Below, one piece after another: positions 5,807-5,855 of a DNA stretch of 5,855 bases (its first letter is position 1; each line of letters begins with the position of its first letter). The DNA comes from an uncultured Oscillospiraceae bacterium. GTDB taxonomy: Bacteria; Bacillota; Clostridia; Oscillospirales; Acutalibacteraceae. The DNA lies in NCBI GenBank assembly GCA_900544515.1, contig UQVI01000114.1, forward strand, positions 1-5,855, in the 5' to 3' direction. Below the pieces are notes generated by a model. That model had not been told where the DNA came from. It worked only from the letters and a program-made list of their open reading frames with translations, and did not search any database. Both the position numbers and the translations under genes were made by a program.

Positions 5807-5855
5807 CTGTCTCTTATACACATCTGACGCTGCCGACGACTAGTCGAGTGTAGAT
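5807..5855 (-). other. Nextera/Tn5 adapter with i5 index (right end, Read 1 side)
   Basis: Bases 5807-5825 are the reverse complement of the 19-bp Tn5 mosaic end. Bases 5826-5839 (GACGCTGCCGACGA) are the reverse complement of the Nextera Read 1 tail. Bases 5840-5847 (CTAGTCGA) occupy the i5 index position, which reads TCGACTAG on the adapter strand. Bases 5848-5855 (GTGTAGAT) begin the P5 flow-cell sequence. Genomic sequence ends at about 5806. Confidence 0.98.

Noticed and set aside
1..5855. Inverted 19-bp terminal repeats suggesting a composite or Tn5-like transposon
   Set aside because: The repeats are the engineered Tn5 mosaic end joined to Nextera primer tails and an index. No transposase or target duplication is present.

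Overview
This window is a short assembly contig of AT-rich bacterial DNA with sequencing-library adapter still attached at both ends. Bases 1-25 and 5807-5855 are Illumina Nextera (Tn5 tagmentation) sequence. Only about 26-5806 is genomic. The gene set suggests a Gram-positive anaerobe of class Clostridia, probably near Ruminococcus/Oscillospiraceae. The reasons are a SpoIVFB-like M50 protease beside the TIGR03960/TIGR03936 radical-SAM pair, strong AGGAGG-type ribosome binding sites, and a secreted protein combining S8, LRR_5 and dockerin-like modules. The taxon is an inference, not a measurement.

All genes lie on the + strand. Region 1 (26-2921) looks like one transcription unit entering from the left. 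It holds the 3' end of a membrane site-2 protease, a B12-domain radical SAM protein of the TIGR03960 type, and, overlapping it by 14 nt, the small partner protein of the TIGR03936/DUF2344 type. The pair is widely conserved in Clostridia and often sits near ribosomal-protein genes, but I know of no experimentally established function.

Region 2 (2922-3482) is the rplS (ribosomal protein L19) unit. It has a near-consensus extended -10 promoter starting 7 bp after the upstream stop codon, a leader of about 120 nt that can form three hairpins, a very good Shine-Dalgarno, rplS itself, and a strong intrinsic terminator.

Region 3 (3483-5806) is a monocistronic unit. It has its own TTGACT/TATAAT promoter, a 711-residue exported subtilisin-like protease, and an intrinsic terminator just after the stop codon. 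The protease carries an N-terminal export segment, a prodomain-like region, an S8 catalytic domain with complete triad, a beta-sandwich-like segment, about five BspA-type leucine-rich repeats and one C-terminal dockerin-type calcium loop.

There is no tRNA, rRNA, CRISPR array, insertion sequence or prophage gene. No stretch without a gene exceeds 185 bases. I see no convincing undescribed multi-gene system. The best leads are the uncharacterised radical SAM pair with its C-terminal cysteine cluster, the rplS leader, and the architecture of the secreted protease with its half dockerin.
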